The notes beneath the pieces are model-generated. The model was not told where the DNA came from. It did no database searches and worked only from the letters and a program-made list of their open reading frames with translations. The translations under genes and the position numbers were made by a program. 64,000 nt of DNA from contig NW_022985445.1 in assembly GCF_010093595.1 (NCBI RefSeq), positions 248,001 to 312,000 of the forward strand. The letters run 5' to 3'. Source of the DNA: Mytilinidion resinicola (Eukaryota > Ascomycota > Dothideomycetes > Mytilinidiales > Mytilinidiaceae). Shown here piece after piece: positions 35,805 through 46,973 of the stretch (its first letter is position 1; the number at the start of each line of letters is the position of its first letter).

Positions 35805-37289
35805 TCAGGTTGAAACTGATGTGAACTCTGTCGTATTGTGGATGCCGTAAAGGCGGACTATATAGAGGAACGAGATGAACTACCCCTTGCGCTCCCTTGG
35901 TCGTTCCCTTGACAGCAGGGAAGCACCACAACTCCGTAAGTATGAGAAAGGGAGAGTAAGGGATACCTAGGGGGGTGGTGTGCACGCACGTGAACCGTAT
36001 GAGTTGTTGATCCTAGGTTGCTGCAACTTTCACAAAGCTCTTTCTCACTGAACAAACCATAACAGGATTCTCGCACTGGGAAGGTAATCGTGTGTATCTG
36101 ACGGTAACACGGGCATTTCGTGGCGCGAACTATGAATCTCGGGTTGAGTGTAGACAACTTCTAAGTTATATGCGGAGTATTTGAGGCTAAAAAGATACAT
36201 CTAGATTGAAGGCGTGCATGTCATAAGGAATATCACGCGCATGCTTCCACAGGCCGTATCAGGCTAGCCGTAAACGACACTCATCTCCCAGATTCAGACC
36301 TGTGGTGTTCTATGAAACACAACGTCTTTGCGTAAGTACAAGTCCTTGATCTTCCACAGGTCACGATGGCCGGAACTGTCACGAGAGTATGCAAGCGGGG
36401 AACATAGCACTCATCCAGTTTGCGTCCTTTCTTTCATTACGGTCGTCAATGCCATGATGTCTCATCATTAATATCTGAAATCATTACCTAAGGTTTCGAT
36501 CCTTGGACGCCTCACATCATCCTCATCTCGCCTCCCCACCCACGCCCTCTTCTTCTCAATCGCCACATAAAACTCCACCACCGACCCCCCCTTACTCGAA
36601 ATCACCAGCACACAATCACTAACGCACAACTCATACGCAACCTCACACAGCTCGCCCATGGTCAGTCAGCCCGTCGTGATAGCAGCGGTCTGCAGGGCGC
36701 GTCGTTTGACATACCGGGGAAACCTGCTGATAGCACGATGGAGGATTCGGATTCGGCGACACCATGATAATCCCCGTCAAGCCCCCACCTCGAGATTCGA
36801 GGTCGTCTTGATACGACTCGCGAAGTCAGCGATGGGCAAATGCACCGTCTGCACCTGGAGCTCGCGCATAGCCGGGCGTGTGAATGCTAAACACGGGGCT
36901 AGGCATTGGTACAGAATGGGAGGGAGGTCACGGTTGTGATACGGTGCCGAGACTTACTGATTGTAATAAAGGTTGCTGGTATCATGCTCTTCGATCAAGC
37001 TGAATTTGACAAGTCACAGATTACTCTACATCTCTCGCTAGCTGAGGAATGTGGAAGCGAGTCACATCACGGACGCTCTGATTCTGAAATCGGCTCCCAG
37101 CGCGATCGAAGTTGCTCCGTAAATATATCATACAGTTTCGTAATGGTGAACCCCCGTATGAGCGTTGATATGTGAATTTGATTCATTCATATATTAAGTC
37201 TAATAATGCCGATCAACGCATCGCAACGAAGCTTTTTGCGGAAAAAGATATCGAAAATCTGAGTCGAGGAAGGAGATAGACGGTCATGC
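35805..37289. other. Gene-poor 1.5 kb
   Basis: No recognised gene. A 63-codon minus frame (36468-36659) and short plus frames (36658-36939, 36906-37175) are open but lack family signals. Confidence 0.4.
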
Positions 37290-37858
37290 TCATTTTCCCT
37301 TCGGGTTGTTGTAGTGGGATTCGTAGAATTTCTCGGGCCAAACGCCATCGCCCTATGTTGCAAAACTTCATCAGCCTCGTTGCTTGGTCATTGGAAAGGA
37401 GGATAAATTTGGGGCGAAATGGAGTCGTACCTTCTTCCTCTGACTCAAGAAATTCTCCTTGAAATACTCCGTATCAACACCTGAGAAATGTCAGTTGGGG
37501 CTCGTAAGGATTGTAACATCCAGGGCGGTACCCTTGGGATCTTGGTGCCGTGGTGTTTCATCGTTCGGGTCGCCTGATAGATATCGGCGTTAGCAAATGT
37601 TGTGATGATAGCGGTTTGGTAAAGGGAGGTCCGTAAAGTTTTGGGAGCAGAACGGAGACCCCGAGAGATATGGCCCATACCGCGCTTTGTCCCCGTGGCT
37701 GGTGTATGTGTCCTCGCTCCTCCTCCTGATGACCATCTGTCCTCTATCCTCTTGACGGCAGTTGTGCGGAAAATGTTGGCTGGTGCAAGGTAAAAGAACG
37801 CTCCGACGCAGCCTGTTCCAATGGCAACATTCCGGATGATGCGGGGTGTGAAAGACAT
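37290..37858 (-). CDS. Small conserved fungal membrane-anchored protein (110 residues, four exons)
   Basis: Spliced model complement(join(37290..37352, 37431..37480, 37532..37573, 37681..37858)), 110 residues, every phase consistent although three exons are only 42-63 nt. An N-terminal hydrophobic segment (NVAIGTGCVGAFFYLAPANIF) is followed by a polar region with DRWSSGGGARTHTPATGTKRG, then DPKGVDTEYFKENF and a C-terminal KFYESHYNNPKGK. The layout (short N-terminal anchor, SSGGG-THTP motif) is shared by a family of short, probably mitochondrial, fungal proteins without known function. The short exons would be missed by ORF-length-based calling. Confidence 0.65.
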
Positions 37859-38374
37859 AGTCTAGATATGAAAAGTATGATAGAAGGGGTTCTGATGAGA
37901 GATTTTGGGATTGAAGAGCTCAATAAAGTTTCTTGCTTAGGAAGAGTTTGGGGAAATGGTCGTTAGCTGGGCGTTCAGATACTATGTAGCTATGATGAGA
38001 TCACTAACGGTAAACTCTAGACCCTTGGTAGCCTTTTCTCAGGGGTTTCCTATGTCATTCTCTTTGAAAAGTGAATATGGGCGTCATCGACCTCTTGAAT
38101 TCTATATTTGGCTTAGCGAGATCTCACGTGGCTGTAGGGCTGAGGCTGAATCTCGGCCGCTTCGGGCTGGGAACTCCTTGGCGTGCTGAGGGCTACGCAG
38201 CATAGAATAAGACGGAAGGGGCAGGCGTCTGCGTGTCCATAACTTTTCTCAACACCACGCCTCTATCTTGAACCAACTCACCCAAGTCGCTCTTTCAACG
38301 CTGGATGCCGGACACGTTGCACTGGAGTGGTGGAGTGATTTCGTATAGGGGAATCAACAGCAGCCTTCGACAGG
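37859..38374. other. Divergent promoter region
   Basis: 516 bp between the starts of the small conserved gene (-) and ERD1 (+). No coding signal. Confidence 0.4.
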
Positions 38375-39841
38375 ATGGACGGTGATCCAGCGGTTGAGCC
38401 AGAGTTGGACGCCTTTAGTCGCATATTACCTTTGCCGTATAGGGTCGCATTGATTATAGTATTGGGTATGCTATTCTACACGTATTGGAGAAATGGATGA
38501 TGGCTGACTATCTCCAGGTGTATGGGCATGGGGACTGAATCTACACTACCTCTCACTTATTAAGATTGCACGTTTCCTCAATCGCACGAGCAATCATACA
38601 TGCTAATATATAGACAGGATGTACCCGCATTGATTCGATATCCCTCGCGGGCCTCTCCGACGCACCCCCCTCATCATCTCTCCTGCTACCGCGTCGCAAC
38701 TTTCCTCACCATCCCCCTCGCTATCTCCCTCCTCTTCTTCTGGGCCCTAACCCATGGCTCCGCCGCGGCAGTCCAACGATGGGAAGTCCTTCCACAATTA
38801 TACCTGCTGGTCTTGGTCTTGGCGTTTGCGCTTCCTATACCATTCCTCTCGCGCTCCGGCCGCTTTCGCACTCTCGCAACATTCAAGCGCATTAGCATCG
38901 GAGGACTCGCGGAGGCGCAAGATGGGAAGTTCGGCGATATACTGCTCGCTGATGCTCTGACGAGCTACGCAAAAGTTCTCGGGGATCTCTTCGTCGCCCT
39001 GTGCATGTTCTTCTCATCAGAACACTCTTCGACAGGGCGGCCAGATCGCGCGTGTGGCGGGAAATTCATAGTACCTTTTATTATCAGCATACCTAGTTTG
39101 ATACGGCTGCGGCAATGCTTGATTGAATATTTCAGGGTCCGGAATGGGAATAAGAGGAGTGGTGGCGTGGCGAGTACGGGATGGGGAGGGGTGCATTTGG
39201 CGAACGCGTTGAAATACTCGACGGCGTTTCCGGTGATTATATTGAGTGCGTTGCAGAGGGGTTATGATCCGGCTAATATTGGGATGAGTGAGGCTGGGTT
39301 GTTTCGGTTGTGGTGAGTGTAGAAACTTCCATGAGCTTGAGGTACGGCTGCTGACCATTGCGTATAGGCTGTTCTTTGTTTTCTTGAATTCCTTTTACTC
39401 CTTCTACTGGGACGTCGCCCGCGATTGGGATCTCACCCTCTTCAGCACCCTCCAAGCCCGCAACTCCCCCGAGCATCCCTATGGCCTCCGCCGTCACCGC
39501 TACTTCCATGCTCCGGAACTTTACTACGGAGCTATTGTGATAGATTTTATGCTAAGGTGTACCTGGAGTTTTAAGCTCAGCCCGCACCTGGACCATTTCA
39601 ACGACCTAGAAGGCGGGATATTCCTTATGGAAGCACTTGAGGTGCTCAGACGGTGGATTTGGATTTTCTTTAGAGTTGAGAGTGAATGGGGTGAGTAACC
39701 ATTTCTTACCCCAACCTGACCTACCAGGCTGACGGATTCTATTTGCTGACGCTCGAAAACACAGTCCGTAATAATCGTGGCCCAGCGCCAGATGATATCC
39801 TGCTTGGCGATATGGCTAGTCTGAAGTACGACTCTGATTAA
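38375..39841 (+). CDS. erd1: ERD1-type EXS-domain membrane protein
   Basis: Spliced model join(38375..38465, 38518..38567, 38618..39312, 39368..39690, 39765..39841), 411 residues. It starts MDGDPAVEPELDAFSRILPL, then TM1 (RVALIIVLGVWAWGLNLHYL). The EXS features include DVPALIRYP, CLIEYF, HLANALKYSTAFPVIILSAL, LFFVFLNSFYSFYWDVARDWDL and LEALRRWIWIFFRVE-type C-terminal motifs. Erd1 family proteins sit in the Golgi, recycle phosphate from glycosylation and affect ER-protein retention. The second intron appears to use a GC-AG pair (GCACGT donor, TGCTAAT branch, ACAG acceptor), the only splice that keeps the conserved IK-I-DVPALIRY join in frame; this part is less sure. Confidence 0.82.
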
Positions 39842-40114
39842 GGTTTTTCGAGTTTGGACCCTGGATTGCGTGTTTTTACGGCATAGCATAGCGACTATTG
39901 GAGCTGCTATTGTAGGTGCATTTATAGTACGGCGTTTGAGCGTGGTGTTCTGTCTTACATAGATACCATGCATGTAAGCTTCCAATTTCTATGAAACTTT
40001 ATGCTCATCTTGTGCACGTGCATGCCAAGACCCGCAGCTTCATAAATCGACCGCGCGTCGCGTTCAGAACTCTTCACTATTCATGACAACTTCCTTTCAC
40101 CTCACTTGTTCAAT

Positions 40115-40969
40115 ATGGGTTGCAAAAAGAAGACTTTTATTCCGCTAGAAGAGTTTGAAAAGGGTGAGGAAGGGGAACCCCGGAGTGAATTGTCTGAAGA
40201 CATCCTAGCAGCGGACTCCCGAGAAGCGCCAATGTGGGCTTTTCTGCAGACATTCCCATTTTACTTAATACTAATATCCTAGTAGAGGCTCCACGAAATC
40301 TCCCAATAGTCTGCTCAATGTCGTTCCTGCATCATACTCTAAAGAAGAGCGAATGTCGGTTTTCTCCATGAATTCATCTCTCCAAATGTCGCACTGATCC
40401 GGCATTCTCAAACAGCGGCCTTGACAACCAAAGTAAATCTCCCTTGCTGCGCCTCCCTAGCAACATCCGTAATCGCATCTACAAATACGCCATCGAAAGC
40501 TGTTGGACACATTAGCTATGTCGTACGGGGAGAGACACTACCCCTCGGCGACTACTGGGGCGTTCGCCAATCTTCCTACTTTCAACGCGTTCATCATTCT
40601 AACCAATACGGCGGCTCCTACTACACCTTCCTCCTTGACCCGCGATCTCCACAGATAAACACACTCAGCTATCCAGAGATAAGTCGCCTCCCACTTGACT
40701 GCCGCCAGCTGTATAAGGAGACTGTGCTACTGCCGTATGACTCCAACGTATGGTCGTTTGAAGATGCGCACGTGTTTAGGCAATTTGTGGAAAAGGATCG
40801 CAAATGGCCGGTGGCGCAGCGGAGAGCGGTGAGAACGGTTATGACAGCTAGTGAGCTGTATGTGAAGGATCTATGGAAGAAGCTGTTCTTGCGGCTGGAG
40901 AGAGTGGTCCTCCGGGGCCGGAACGGGGAGCTCACATGTAGACCAGCTGTTGAAGAAGCAGGATACTAG
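40115..40969 (+). pseudogene. 2EXR-like family member, frame-broken
   Basis: A first exon-like frame starts at 40115 (MGCKKKTFIPLEEFEKGEEG) and ends within ~160 bp, possibly at an intron with an ACTAAT branch near 40270. A box LLRLPSNIRNRIYKYAIES follows at about 40445-40505 and meets a stop. The rest (GHISYVVRGETLPLG, LPLDCRQLYKET, VWSFEDAHVFRQFVE) continues in the next frame to 40969. That is the usual fungal 2EXR layout, with a frameshift near 40500. This subfamily differs from copies A-E. Confidence 0.5.
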
Positions 40970-41578
40970 TGGGAAGGCAAAGGGTAAAGGTAAAACGACG
41001 AAGAAAGCCGGAGGAACAAAGAAGAAAAGGGATGAGTGAGGGGGATCGGAGGAGGGAGGGGAATACATTTCCGGCAAGGTGAATGTGCAAGGAGCGGGTT
41101 GGAAGCAAATGGAGGAGCAAAGTATGTGCCACCTGTCCCATAGGTGTAAACGTCAGTATTCCTGAAATACATCTATTCAATGCACCACCCAAGCACATTT
41201 TCATACTTCCATCGATCCACCAATTGATCGAGATCCTGAGTTACAGGACTTTGTCTGTGAAGGGGGATGTTGAGCCTTAATTTGGCAAAATTGTACACTC
41301 AGCCTACAAACTCGAGAACATTGATTCTAGATAGAGAGGCGGAGGCCCCACAAACACAAGGATCTTTGAATGAAACTGACGAAAGCTGCAGGAGCCTGGA
41401 GTTGACAGTATGACAAAACCTGGGACAATGCCGCAGAAACCCAATCTCTAAAGGCAATCTTCTCTCTGGCACCTAAAAGAGACCATTATGCCGCTAGAAA
41501 AAAAGGAAGTATGGAGACTTGATCCTAGTCCTCATACCATGAGGTTCCTCTCAGCAGTCTCTTCGTGCCAGAATCGTC
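40970..41578. other. Intergenic stretch
   Basis: Lys-rich frame remnants just after 40969, otherwise nothing recognisable. Confidence 0.4.
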
Positions 41579-42638
41579 TCAACCTTGTGTGCTCTTCCTA
41601 GACCTCAGAACACGAGTCGTCACAGGCTCCGCGACCCTTGATGAATACTTCTCGTCCTCGCTCTCGCCTACAAACTCCGACTCATTATGTCCAAACCCAC
41701 AGCCTTTAGGAAAGACATCAGGGTCCGTCCTCTCCAACGCCTCGAACCCATCCGCCAGAGCCTTCGACACCTCCTCTCCCACATAATCCCGTTTTGCAAC
41801 ATTGCTTGTATGAGGCACGATATCGTCCAGCTCCTTCTCAGTAGCGCCCCACCTAATCGTCGTTGACTTCGGAGCAGCAGTGATCAAGGACTTCATCATG
41901 GCCACGAGCTCCCTCGGCGCCTCGGTGGACATACCTTTGAAGAACTCCCGCAGCGGGCTGTAAGTTACTTCTTCATAGTAATAGAACAACACGTGCAGCT
42001 CCTTGAGCTTCGGCATGTAGTGCAGAGCGCGGTAGCTAGCACGTTTCATCGTCAAGGGCGGCTCCTTTACCCCGTAGATTGGCACGCAATGCTCTAGCGG
42101 ATTGAAGAAGTGCCGATATGTATGGTCATAAATATATGCTTTCGCCCTCGTAAGATCGAACATCATGACAAGCCGCTGGATCTGCTCAATATCCCAGTCA
42201 TGCTCAAGAACCTGGTACTTGCCCCATAACGTGCCCTCGTAGAGAGGAGGGAAGGGTGGATTCCATCCGCCGTCGAAGTGGAATGGGATGTCGAAGTGGC
42301 GGGCCAAACTGAAGGTGGCGAGGAAGGTGTGCGTGCGGTAGAGGCCGTCCTTGGCTTCCTCACTCACGTGCTTGGAGTTCGCGAGGCAGGTCGAGGAAGG
42401 GAAACAGGCCGGTAGGTTCCCAGGGAGGCAGGGGTTCCGTTTCGAGTGCAGGCTGAGACTTGGTGGCTTTGGTTGTCTTCTTACTCTTGCTAGAACTGGC
42501 GTCGTCATTATCTACGCGCTTACGCTTCCTGTTGACTGGATTAGTATGGCTTATCAATGGCATACTTTGCGATTGGGAGAATGGAACGTACTTGGGGTTG
42601 AACACATCGGCCTTCGTAAAGCCAGACCGCATTTGCAT
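41579..42638 (-). pseudogene. F-box-like/2EXR-like family, copy D (internal deletion plus frameshift)
   Basis: Exon 1 starts at 42638 (MQMRSGFTKADVFNPK) and joins at a conserved intron to the basic segment KRKRVDNDDASSSKSKK and the box LFPFLDLPREL. There it meets a stop. The next frame resumes with KHVSEEAKDGLYRTHTFLA and runs unbroken to 41579 through HDWDIEQIQRLVMMFDL, YRALHYMPKL, LREFFKGMSTEAP and LADGFEALERTDPDVF. Compared with copy E about 55 codons between the LPREL box and the TCK(Q)-type helix are missing. The deletion removes most of the presumed F-box-like domain. Confidence 0.65.
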
Positions 42639-42996
42639 GTAGCTATGTAGGAGTAAGGTTTGTGGCGTATATGAAGCTATCCGGGGTTGGGTGGTGCTTT
42701 CAAAAGGGTGGATAGTGAGAAGAAAGCGGTTCGTCCTTGTACGACTGCCGAAACCTTAAGTACCCTGGCATCGCGTTGACATAGCCCCAAAATGGTGAAT
42801 GTAGTCCAACCTCTTGGGCCTGCAAACAGGTGGCGTTAGCTTTCCTTCATGATTACCAGCATTCACTACCCCTTGGCGCTCGCCCATCGTTTAAAGTCAC
42901 TAACGTCTTCCACAACCTCTTTAATCTTGGTTATCAGACTACTCCCTGTCTAGAGCAACACCCACCCACCACAATTGAGCACACAGTCCCGACATC
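42639..42996. promoter_or_regulatory. Shared region between head-to-head copies D and E
   Basis: 358 bp separate the two paralogous start codons, giving a divergent pair. No specific element could be supported. Confidence 0.35.
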
Positions 42997-44153
42997 ATGT
43001 CTTCGCAATCTACTTCAGCCGAGCCGGGTCTGTCCAACAACAAGTAAGTAATTCCTCTCGATAGCAGTGTACGTTTGACTAATGCGCTTAATAGGAAGCG
43101 GAAGTTCCAACAAACCCTCGATGTCTACTTCAGCAACAAGAAAAATAAGACATCCACAGATACCAAGTCTGAGTTAGAGCTTGCGCCGAAGCCAGAGCTT
43201 ACCGCCCCCTTTCGCTTCCTCGACCTCCCTCGCGAACTCCGCGATATTATCTACGACTACGCGCTTGAACCACTGAGCGACCACAAGTACACACGCGGTC
43301 TGGTCATCTTCAACAAACGTCGCCCGCCTTCCTATCACGGCCTTCTAAAGAATCTCGCCCTCTTAGGAACTTGCAAGCAAGTCAAAGAAGAAACGCAAGA
43401 AGCCTTGTACAGGACATACTACTTCCGGGCCAGCTTCACCCTTCCCCCTCCACTAGTCTTCAGACCTCTAATCTTGCGCTACTTCGATGTCCCGGAGACC
43501 TACTTCCCAACCTCCTCGTCGTTCCCGCCAGCCTACGCGGGACAGCGCACTGAGTTCGTAAGCAAACCGTCAACCACGGGTGGGATATTACACACATCCG
43601 CAAGCTAATCTTGACATTCGACTGCATGGACACCACGACGATGTGGGGGTCTAATCCGCTAGAAGAACGTGAGTCCTGCCAGGAGATGGAATATTCCGAT
43701 CATCCCGATGACTACGAGCCTTCGGGCTGGTTCCGAGCGCTACATTACATGCCCGCTCTCAAACAGGTGCGCGTGCTGATTATGTACTCTGAACGCACGA
43801 ATGAGCGTTTGCAGAACTTCTTCAAGGGGGAGGTGAAGGAGGCGCCGTTGCTGAGACGAACGGTGCGATCGCTGGTTGCTGCGGTTCCGAAGGGTGTGGA
43901 GATTAAATGGGGGATCACAGAGGCAGAGGCTGCCAAGATTTTTACGGACTTCTGGCAGTCCTTGAAAATGAACTTTGATAAGGTGTTGAAGCAGTGGGGG
44001 TTCACGTTTGCAGACAGGAAAGCGTTAGAAGGGTTGGCGGACGAGCTTGGAGACGGAGTGGAGCGGACGGATGCGGAGGCGTTTGCTAGGGGCCATGGTA
44101 CTGAGGAGGGAGTTGAGGAGGCTAGGAACTCTGAAGGCTATGGAGACTCTTAA
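42997..44153 (+). pseudogene. F-box-like/2EXR-like family, copy E (best preserved; one internal frameshift)
   Basis: Exon 1 42997-43043 (MSSQSTSAEPGLSNNK), 51-bp intron, exon 2 from 43095. Exon 2 has KRKFQQTLDVYFSNKKNK, the box FRFLDLPRELRDIIYDYALE, LLGTCKQVKEETQEALYRTY, and a region ending RTEFVSKPSTTG. There the frame shifts by one base near 43578: WDITHIRKLILTF and the rest (FRALHYMPALKQVRVL, NFFKGEVKEAP, VERTDAEAFARG) continue in the next frame to the TAA at 44151. A further acidic Asp/Ser/Val repeat is readable in another frame to ~44245, so the tail has also shifted. The single internal indel means a functional allele could exist in other strains. Confidence 0.65.
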
Positions 44154-44469
44154 CGTCTCTGATGACCCTGATGTCTCTTAAGACTCGGATGTGTCTGAGG
44201 ACTCTGATGTCTCAGGTGATGATGCGGAACAGATTCGAGTCGAGTAAATTGGGGATCTTTTAAGACAGTACTCAAAGAGTACGTACTTCAAGCAGGGCGG
44301 CTTCTTTTTTCTGATTTTTCTCCGTTTAGCAAAAGATGCGAAGATCGTCCAATAAATCTTCAGAAGGTACAATCGACTTTTCGTACAGAATGGGTGTTGC
44401 ACAATCTGCTAGGTCTAGATTTTGTGTTGTTTCGTATGGCTGCTAGGTCCAAGTGACGTGATGGTAACC
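44154..44469. other. Intergenic between convergent genes
   Basis: 3' side of copy E, including an out-of-frame acidic tail remnant to ~44245, and 3' side of the F-box/ankyrin gene. Confidence 0.4.
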
Positions 44470-46119
44470 TCAAAGTAGTAGTGGCCCCCATTTCTTCTTC
44501 TTCGACGGCTTGTGAATAGAACGATTCATACCGTTCCCTTCTTCGTGTGGAGATGTTTGCTGACTTTCGCTCAAACTTTGAGAACCCCTATCCTTTAGGA
44601 AACGGGCCCATAAATCCTCGCTAGTTTCATTTGAAATTGAGCCTGGTCGCCCTAGCCTTGGAAAGGACTCTGTTTCCACCGGCTTCTTCAACTGCTTCAC
44701 CTCTTTTGCAATAGCACTCTTGCCACTAATGCTAGGCGTTTGAAGCGAGGTCACGCCTGAGTAAGCCTGGACCAGTATTTTGGCCCAAAAAGCCTTGAAG
44801 GCGTGCTGCTCACTTGCTTTTGCATTACCAAGTTGCGGGAATAACGATAAAGGAGGAGGCTCCATAGGTTTCGCTTTCTTTTTCAGCCCGTGCATGCCTC
44901 CATCCACCAAGTCTGCAATATCTGAAGCGTCCAACGTGCAATCTTCAGTTCCATCCTCATCCATAAAAGCCAGTGTTTCAAAATTCGACCTTTCAAGAAA
45001 ACCCCACAACTTGGCATAGCGGTTATCTTCAAATGGCGATGCTTCCGATTGGGGCTTGTAGAATGTGAGAGCCTTATCCTTGGACGAGATCCAAGGCCGT
45101 CCGATCAGCCGCGGAGACTCTTTGGATTCCGCTGCAGGCGTTGCTTTTACAAGCAGATTCCTCACCCGTGGATCTGGATGCCTACAGGCAATGTCCCGAG
45201 CAGTGAGGGGTGGTGAAAACGTGATATCAAAGCGAAGATCGGGATTCGCGCCGTGCCGCAGGAGCATCAACACAATCTCGTAAACATCGGCATGCAGCTC
45301 CCTCTTGATAATATCACTCTTGCTGGCATCCTTCTGGAGAAGTTGGAACAAGGCGGTGCTGCGGTCATGTACACTACGGACATTTACACTCCCTCTGCAT
45401 CGCGGCCCGTGTTCGAGATAGTATCGGACCAAGTTTACGAGTTTCATCCTGCAAGCCATCTGCAACACCGTGCCTCTTGCCTTTGTGAGGAACAAGTCGC
45501 CAGAATCGAACTCTTGAGAAAGTATCAAGGCCACATCCTCATGCCGGTTGGATATGGCTACCGCAAGCGGAATCCTCATTCCGTCAACGAAATGACTAAC
45601 CCCGGTTTCCAGAAGCATCCTGACCATCCTTTTATGCCCATGGGAAGCTGCGGTCGCGAGTGGGGTTGGACGCTTGTCCATGAAACCTGGTCGGAGTCCA
45701 CGTTGGGTATTCACATCTCCGCCTAGATGTAGGATAATGCGCGCCATTCTTTTGAGGTTTCCCCTGGCTGCATAGTTCAGCAGACTGCTTCCGCCGTGTC
45801 GCACGTTATGGCGAACTATGTAGTCCATAATGAGTGGATAAAACCTCTGGCTTGCTCGCGCGAGACAACTACGATCTTTCTGACCTCCCAGGTGCTGCAC
45901 GATCTCGAGTAGGATTTAATTTGGCAGGGCAACAAGCCCGGCATTATACCGATACCGAACCAGGTAGTCTCTGATGAAGAAGTAGAGTTTGCAGTTGACC
46001 CTACCGAGGCGCCTGAGATCCGGAGTGCAGAGGAGGGAAACTATGTCGAGGAGAAGTTCGTTTGGTATTTTGAGAAGCCCTGTCGGCAAGTCATCTTTGC
46101 AGCTTGTATTTGTAGCCAT
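44470..46119 (-). pseudogene. F-box/ankyrin-repeat protein with an in-frame TAA in the second F-box
   Basis: One continuous frame from ATG 46119 to 44470 is interrupted only by TAA at 45916-45918. Before it lies a complete F-box (LLKIPNELLLDIVSLLCTPD ... YFFIRDYLVRYRYN). The TAA then falls exactly inside a second F-box, ALPN-stop-ILLEIVQHLGG, where the family has Glu (GAA/GAG). After it come RHNVRHGGSSLLNYAARGN and four to five ankyrin-like repeats (TPLATAASHGHKRMVRMLLE; VLQMACRMKLVNLVRYYLE; EIVLMLLRHGANPD), then a ~200-residue polar tail. The downstream frame has no ATG before 45828. A one-base nonsense change is the simplest reading; the intact gene would link ankyrin-bound targets to SCF ubiquitin ligase. 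Confidence 0.6.
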
Positions 46120-46606
46120 AATCGAGCGATGTGTGGGTGGATTCACTGATTTAGGTGTTGTGAGAGATCAGGCTGGACGTGGGGAGAGAAGGCTTTATGT
46201 AGGCAGCAAGGCACAGCAGCCTTGGCAGCGCGTACGAGCATCTCATGTGACAGTCTCGAGCGGAAAGAAAGGCTATAGGAACGTGAAGACATTAACTTGA
46301 TATATAATCTGCGTAGCTCCCTCGTTATACGAAGAACTGTTGGATGAAAAAGCACGCCTAAGATTAGGGGGACCAGCAAATAAGTGACGCATTATATACT
46401 TCCGACGAGAGCTACACCTGGCAACGTAAAACACGCAAACATGCAAGTCTATAAACACTCGCTCACATCGCAAGAATCGTCCGGTCCACCCTGCAAGCCG
46501 CCTTCATGTTCTAGAAGCGTATGCAGTAATACCGCCCATAACTCTTCTCCTTGTCCTCGTCCTTCTCTTGAAAGATCTCCATCCCATTCCCTATATAGCA
46601 CATCAG
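46120..46606. other. Intergenic stretch with dispersed repeat
   Basis: Promoter side of the F-box/ankyrin gene, then the LTR-like repeat copy 2 at 46338-46405. No gene. Confidence 0.4.
46338..46405 (+). repeat. Dispersed repeat, copy 2 (LTR-like fragment)
   Basis: Matches 27273-27347 over its whole length with small gaps. It starts TGTTGGATGA, carries the core 'cctaagattaggggga' and ends with 'ttatatacttcc'. Flanks of the two copies do not match. Confidence 0.6.
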
Positions 46607-46973
46607 CTACCCCTTATTATCTGCCCCATACCCACTCGGTGGCGGCAACTTCCCATCATGCGGCGCCCACGGCCCATTCTCAATACTAACCCTAACCCCG
46701 GAGCCCTTGAACGCGGAGCTGCTATGGCTGTCTGCCTGCAAAGTGTGGCCCTCGATCATAGGGATTTTACCTTTGTCATTGGTTAGTTTTTCGTACCAAG
46801 TGGGATCCAAGGCGCGTAATCGGGGTGCTTCTCGTAGCAGGCGATGCTGATGTGGGAGGTGTAGTTTGTGATGGCGTAGCTGTCGAAGGTTTCGAAGGTT
46901 TGGGGTTGGTTGAAGGGGTGCGAGAGGGTGGGGGCGGCTAGGGGTAGGAGGAGGGTGAGGAGAGTTGAGGCAT
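46607..46973 (-). pseudogene. Small secreted protein remnant
   Basis: An ATG at 46973 is followed within a few codons by a frame change into a signal-peptide-like run (LLTLLLPLAAPTLSHP) and SYAITNYTSHISIACYEKHP. A second frame change near 46815 leads into WYEKLTNDKGKIPMIEGH, ending at 46607. Both halves read as one short secreted protein split by two indels. Confidence 0.45.
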
